Source: Candidatus Desulfaltia bathyphila (lineage in GTDB: Bacteria; Desulfobacterota; Desulfobacteria; Desulfobacterales; ETH-SRB1). Taken from it: a stretch of DNA of 48,288 bases. Shown here one piece after another: positions 46,155 to 48,288 of the stretch. The notes under the pieces were generated by a model. That model ran no database searches and was not told where the DNA came from. It saw only the letters and a program-made list of their open reading frames with translations. The stretch covers positions 1 through 48,288 of the forward strand of contig JACNLL010000074.1 in the NCBI GenBank assembly GCA_014381545.1, given 5' to 3'. Numbering within the stretch: position 1 is the stretch's first letter; the number at the start of each line of letters is the position of its first letter. The position numbers and the translations under genes are program-made.

Positions 46155-46997
46155 ATGAGATTTGGAGATTATGAATGCTTTTCTGTTGAAACAGGCAAAT
46201 TTGAATTGGATGGCGGCACAATGTTCGGAGTTGTTCCAAAGATATTATGGGAAAGGAAAATTCCTGCCGACGAAAAAAATCTCATCCCCATGAGTATGAG
46301 ATCTCTTTTAATACAGGGAAAAGGGAAAAACATTCTAATTGACACAGGAATCGGCGATAAATTGTCCGAAAAGCTGAAAAATATATATAAAGTCGATCAG
46401 GATTCGGTAAATATCGATATATCATTGTCTAAACTTGGATTGACCTGCAACGATATTACCGATGTCATAATAACACACCTCCACTTTGATCACGCAGGAG
46501 GATCAACATCTATCATAGACGGCAAGACTGTCCCGACATTTCAGAATGCCAGATATTATATTCAGAAAAAACAGTGGGAAATTGCGAACAATCCATGTGT
46601 AAGGGATACAGCAAGTTACATGAAAGAAAATTTTATTCCCTTGCAGAAATCAAAGGTCTTAACTCTTATTGACGGCATGCAAAAAATATTTGATGGAATT
46701 GATATTATCGTAACCGACGGACACACACCCGGCCAGCAGCATCTACTTATAAATGATAAAACAAATCCTCTGTTTTTCTGTGCGGATCTTATACCAACAT
46801 CAGCGCATCTGCCTGTCCCGTGGCATATGGCGTATGACAACTTTCCTATGATTTTACTTAATGAAAAACAAAATCTTCTAAGCAAAGCATTGAAAGAAAG
46901 CTGGATTCTTTTTTTCGAACACGACCCTCACATTGCCGCTGCAAGTATCAAGCAGGGTGAAAAAAATATAGAAATCGATAGTGTTGTCTCAATTTGA
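46155..46997 (+). CDS. Metallo-beta-lactamase-fold hydrolase
   Basis: 280 residues with the HLHFDHAGG metal motif (H108, H110, D112, H113), DTG near residue 63, and later TDGHTPGQQ with another ligand and FCADL. The closest look is the lactonase-like group, but the substrate is unknown. It follows topA by 8 bases, and its end overlaps the convergent thioesterase by 9 bases. Confidence 0.88.
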   Translation: MRFGDYECFSVETGKFELDGGTMFGVVPKILWERKIPADEKNLIPMSMRSLLIQGKGKNILIDTGIGDKLSEKLKNIYKVDQDSVNIDISLSKLGLTCNDITDVIITHLHFDHAGGSTSIIDGKTVPTFQNARYYIQKKQWEIANNPCVRDTASYMKENFIPLQKSKVLTLIDGMQKIFDGIDIIVTDGHTPGQQHLLINDKTNPLFFCADLIPTSAHLPVPWHMAYDNFPMILLNEKQNLLSKALKESWILFFEHDPHIAAASIKQGEKNIEIDSVVSI

Positions 46998-47417
46998 TTT
47001 TGGCACAAACCATTCTTTTTTCCGATATACCAAGTCTTGACTCTTTGCTACAAGCTCCCCGGTTCGGTCGTCTCTAATAGTGATGTCATACAGAGCTATA
47101 GGTCCAGAAGCGGTTTGTTCTGTAGCTTCAGCTATTAGTCGATCACCGGAATTCGTTGCTTTTAAGAAGTTAATTCCAACGTTCAGCGCCACTGCCGTCT
47201 GTCCATGGGAATTACCAGCAGCAGCAAAGGCCATGTCGCCAAGCGCAAAAATCACTCCGCCGTGAGTATTGCCGTGAAAATTAACCATATCGTCAGTCAC
47301 AGTAAGAGTCACCCGACTATGGCCTGGTTTTAGAATTTCAACCTTAGCCCCTAAAAGTCGTGCGAATGGATCACGCTGGATGTATTCATTTATCTTTTTT
47401 TCTCTATCTTCGCTCAT
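46989..47417 (-). CDS. PaaI-type acyl-CoA thioesterase (hotdog fold)
   Basis: 142 residues from the ATG at 47417, with GGGAG upstream; a start at 47450 is less likely. The hotdog motif VNFHGNTHGGVIFALGDMAF has the active-site N/H and D/E-type positions; IALYDITIRDDRTGELVAKSQ is also typical. It hydrolyses acyl- or aryl-CoA esters, substrate not deducible. Convergent with the upstream hydrolase. Confidence 0.88.
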   Translation of the reverse strand: MSEDREKKINEYIQRDPFARLLGAKVEILKPGHSRVTLTVTDDMVNFHGNTHGGVIFALGDMAFAAAGNSHGQTAVALNVGINFLKATNSGDRLIAEATEQTASGPIALYDITIRDDRTGELVAKSQDLVYRKKEWFVPKSN

Positions 47418-47459
47418 TATTCTCTCCCTGGAAAATGAGGCCGCTCGCATAAGTCACCT

Positions 47460-47544
47460 GCCGGAAAAGCCAAAGATAAAATTGGCAGATACGAGATTTT
47501 ATATGAAATAACGTTAATGCGAAAAACGCCCCGGCTTTTCCGGC
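47460..47544. repeat. 12-bp perfect inverted repeats before the recombinase gene
   Basis: GCCGGAAAAGCC (47460-47471) and GGCTTTTCCGGC (47533-47544) are 61 bases apart; a second hairpin GCCGC-TAC-GCGGC lies at 47570-47582. They may mark the edge of the mobile element whose recombinase follows. No gene is visible in 47418-47677. Confidence 0.6.
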
Positions 47545-47677
47545 CTGGTGGAATAATTTGTTCAAGTAAGCCGCTACGCGGCAGCTTGTTTTCAGATAGC
47601 GTTCATGGTATTCCATATACCGGCGTTTGCAGGTTGGTATCTCTACCCGACAAGGTATTAAGAGAAAAGGAGATACC

Positions 47678-48288
47678 ATGAACGCAAAACTGTATGATCG
47701 ATTTATATCAGACTTGGAACTAAAAGGCTATGCAAAAAGGAGCATAAATTCATATGTTAAATCTGTAAGGCAGCTGCAGCGGTTTTGCAACAAGCCTTTG
47801 AGCAAGATCACACAGGCTGATTTGAAAGCCTACTGGCTGGCCTGCAAGACAGAATACGGCTGGAGTTCAGCCACATTACGAATCAGTTACAGCGGCATTA
47901 AGCTGTTTTTTTCCATAACGCTGGTTCGCAAGTGGAAGATATTCAGTCAAATACGGTGGCAACGAAAAGAAAGTCTGCCGACTGTCCTAAGCACTAAGGA
48001 GGTCAGGCGGATTATTGGCAACCTTCCAACGCTGCAGAGTAAGGTATTCTATCTAACACTATACTCCCTGGGCTTACGCCTTCAAGAGACCATCAACCTG
48101 CAAGTCGGCGATATCGATAAAGATCGTCTAATTGTTCACATACGTAACGGTAAAGGTGGACGGGACAGGGTGGTTCCGTTGCCTGGTGTCACTCTACGAG
48201 GACTCCGCGCTTATTATAAAACTCATCGTAATTCCCAATGGATATTTCCTGCTTTAGGTCATAATCAAGGCAAAGAGGCCGGCACAAC
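47678..48288 (+). CDS. Tyrosine recombinase, partial (IS91-associated type)
   Basis: 203 codons are open from ATG 47678 with AAAAGGAGA just before it; the gene runs off the window. The start MNAKLYDRFISDLELKGYAK leads to a SAM-like domain and then the catalytic domain: R in LGLRLQE and K in NGKGGRDR are visible, while the HxxR and Tyr parts lie beyond the edge. It resembles integrases encoded beside IS91-type transposases; that identification is from memory and the transposase is not seen. Confidence 0.85.
   Translation, partial: MNAKLYDRFISDLELKGYAKRSINSYVKSVRQLQRFCNKPLSKITQADLKAYWLACKTEYGWSSATLRISYSGIKLFFSITLVRKWKIFSQIRWQRKESLPTVLSTKEVRRIIGNLPTLQSKVFYLTLYSLGLRLQETINLQVGDIDKDRLIVHIRNGKGGRDRVVPLPGVTLRGLRAYYKTHRNSQWIFPALGHNQGKEAGT
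47678..48288 (+). mobile_element. Probable left part of an IS91-like mobile element
   Basis: Inferred from the recombinase type and the inverted repeats upstream; the true boundary and the rest of the element are outside or unresolved. Confidence 0.4.

Noticed and set aside
47678-48288. Integron integrase with attI site
   Set aside because: The N-terminus and spacing fit the IS91-associated recombinases better; no attC-like elements are seen.
1-48288. CRISPR array
   Set aside because: No regularly spaced direct repeats of 23-40 bp were seen anywhere.

Overview
The window looks like part of an anaerobic, probably sulfate-reducing Desulfobacterota (Desulfobacterales-like) chromosome. The clues are a rubrerythrin / desulfoferrodoxin / rubredoxin oxygen-defence cluster followed by a broken flavodiiron gene, a lysine pathway using LL-diaminopimelate aminotransferase (DapL), and many short palindromic intergenic repeats. 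This taxonomic placement is inference; no rRNA or other decisive marker is present.

Layout. (1) 1-1.5 kb, plus strand: rubrerythrin, desulfoferrodoxin, rubredoxin, then only the first 55 codons of a flavodiiron protein. (2) 1.5-5.3 kb, minus strand: a PHP/endonuclease-Q-like domain fused to a UvrD-type helicase, then tRNA-Cys and tRNA-Gly separated by a 142-bp palindromic element. (3) 5.3-31.8 kb, minus strand: a long, closely packed series of housekeeping genes. In transcription order it runs leuS, lptE, (rpsT opposed), murJ, ftsB-like, TPR protein, lipoprotein, coaBC, udg, nfeD-type protease, slipin, Rho-N protein, HAD phosphatase, xerC, hslV, hslU, argB, argD, argF, argG, argH, lipoprotein, lysA, dapF, dapL, folK, TRASH protein, transaldolase, pgsA. 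(4) 32-35 kb, minus strand: an A+T-rich accessory island with a GNAT acetyltransferase, the C-terminal part of a DNA methyltransferase, a B3-like/HNH endonuclease, a DpnD-like small protein fused to a duplicated scrap of the endonuclease, a zinc-ribbon protein, and the N-terminal half of a ThaI-like restriction enzyme. (5) 35.2-47 kb, plus strand: rng, LysM protein, purB, lipoprotein, yajC, secD, secF, dprA, topA, metallo-beta-lactamase-fold hydrolase; then a convergent PaaI-type thioesterase. (6) 47.4-48.3 kb: inverted repeats and the start of a tyrosine recombinase of the kind seen next to IS91-type transposases, cut by the window edge.

How the genes work together. The first three genes form a peroxide/superoxide detoxification set. 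ArgBDFGH covers most of ornithine-to-arginine synthesis, and DapL-DapF-LysA the end of lysine synthesis. YajC-SecDF belongs to the Sec export machinery, and LptE, MurJ, FtsB-like and PgsA to envelope building. XerC, HslVU, DprA, TopA, UDG and the PHP-UvrD fusion act in DNA and protein maintenance.

Most notable observations: the EndoQ-like/UvrD fusion; an apparent restriction-modification pair whose middle was replaced by an HNH-endonuclease cassette; the flavodiiron gene truncated exactly at the stop of an opposing gene; and at least three families of MITE-like palindromic elements placed between genes. One family has two copies about 94% identical in opposite orientation, and another has a clear 4-bp target duplication. 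No CRISPR array was seen.
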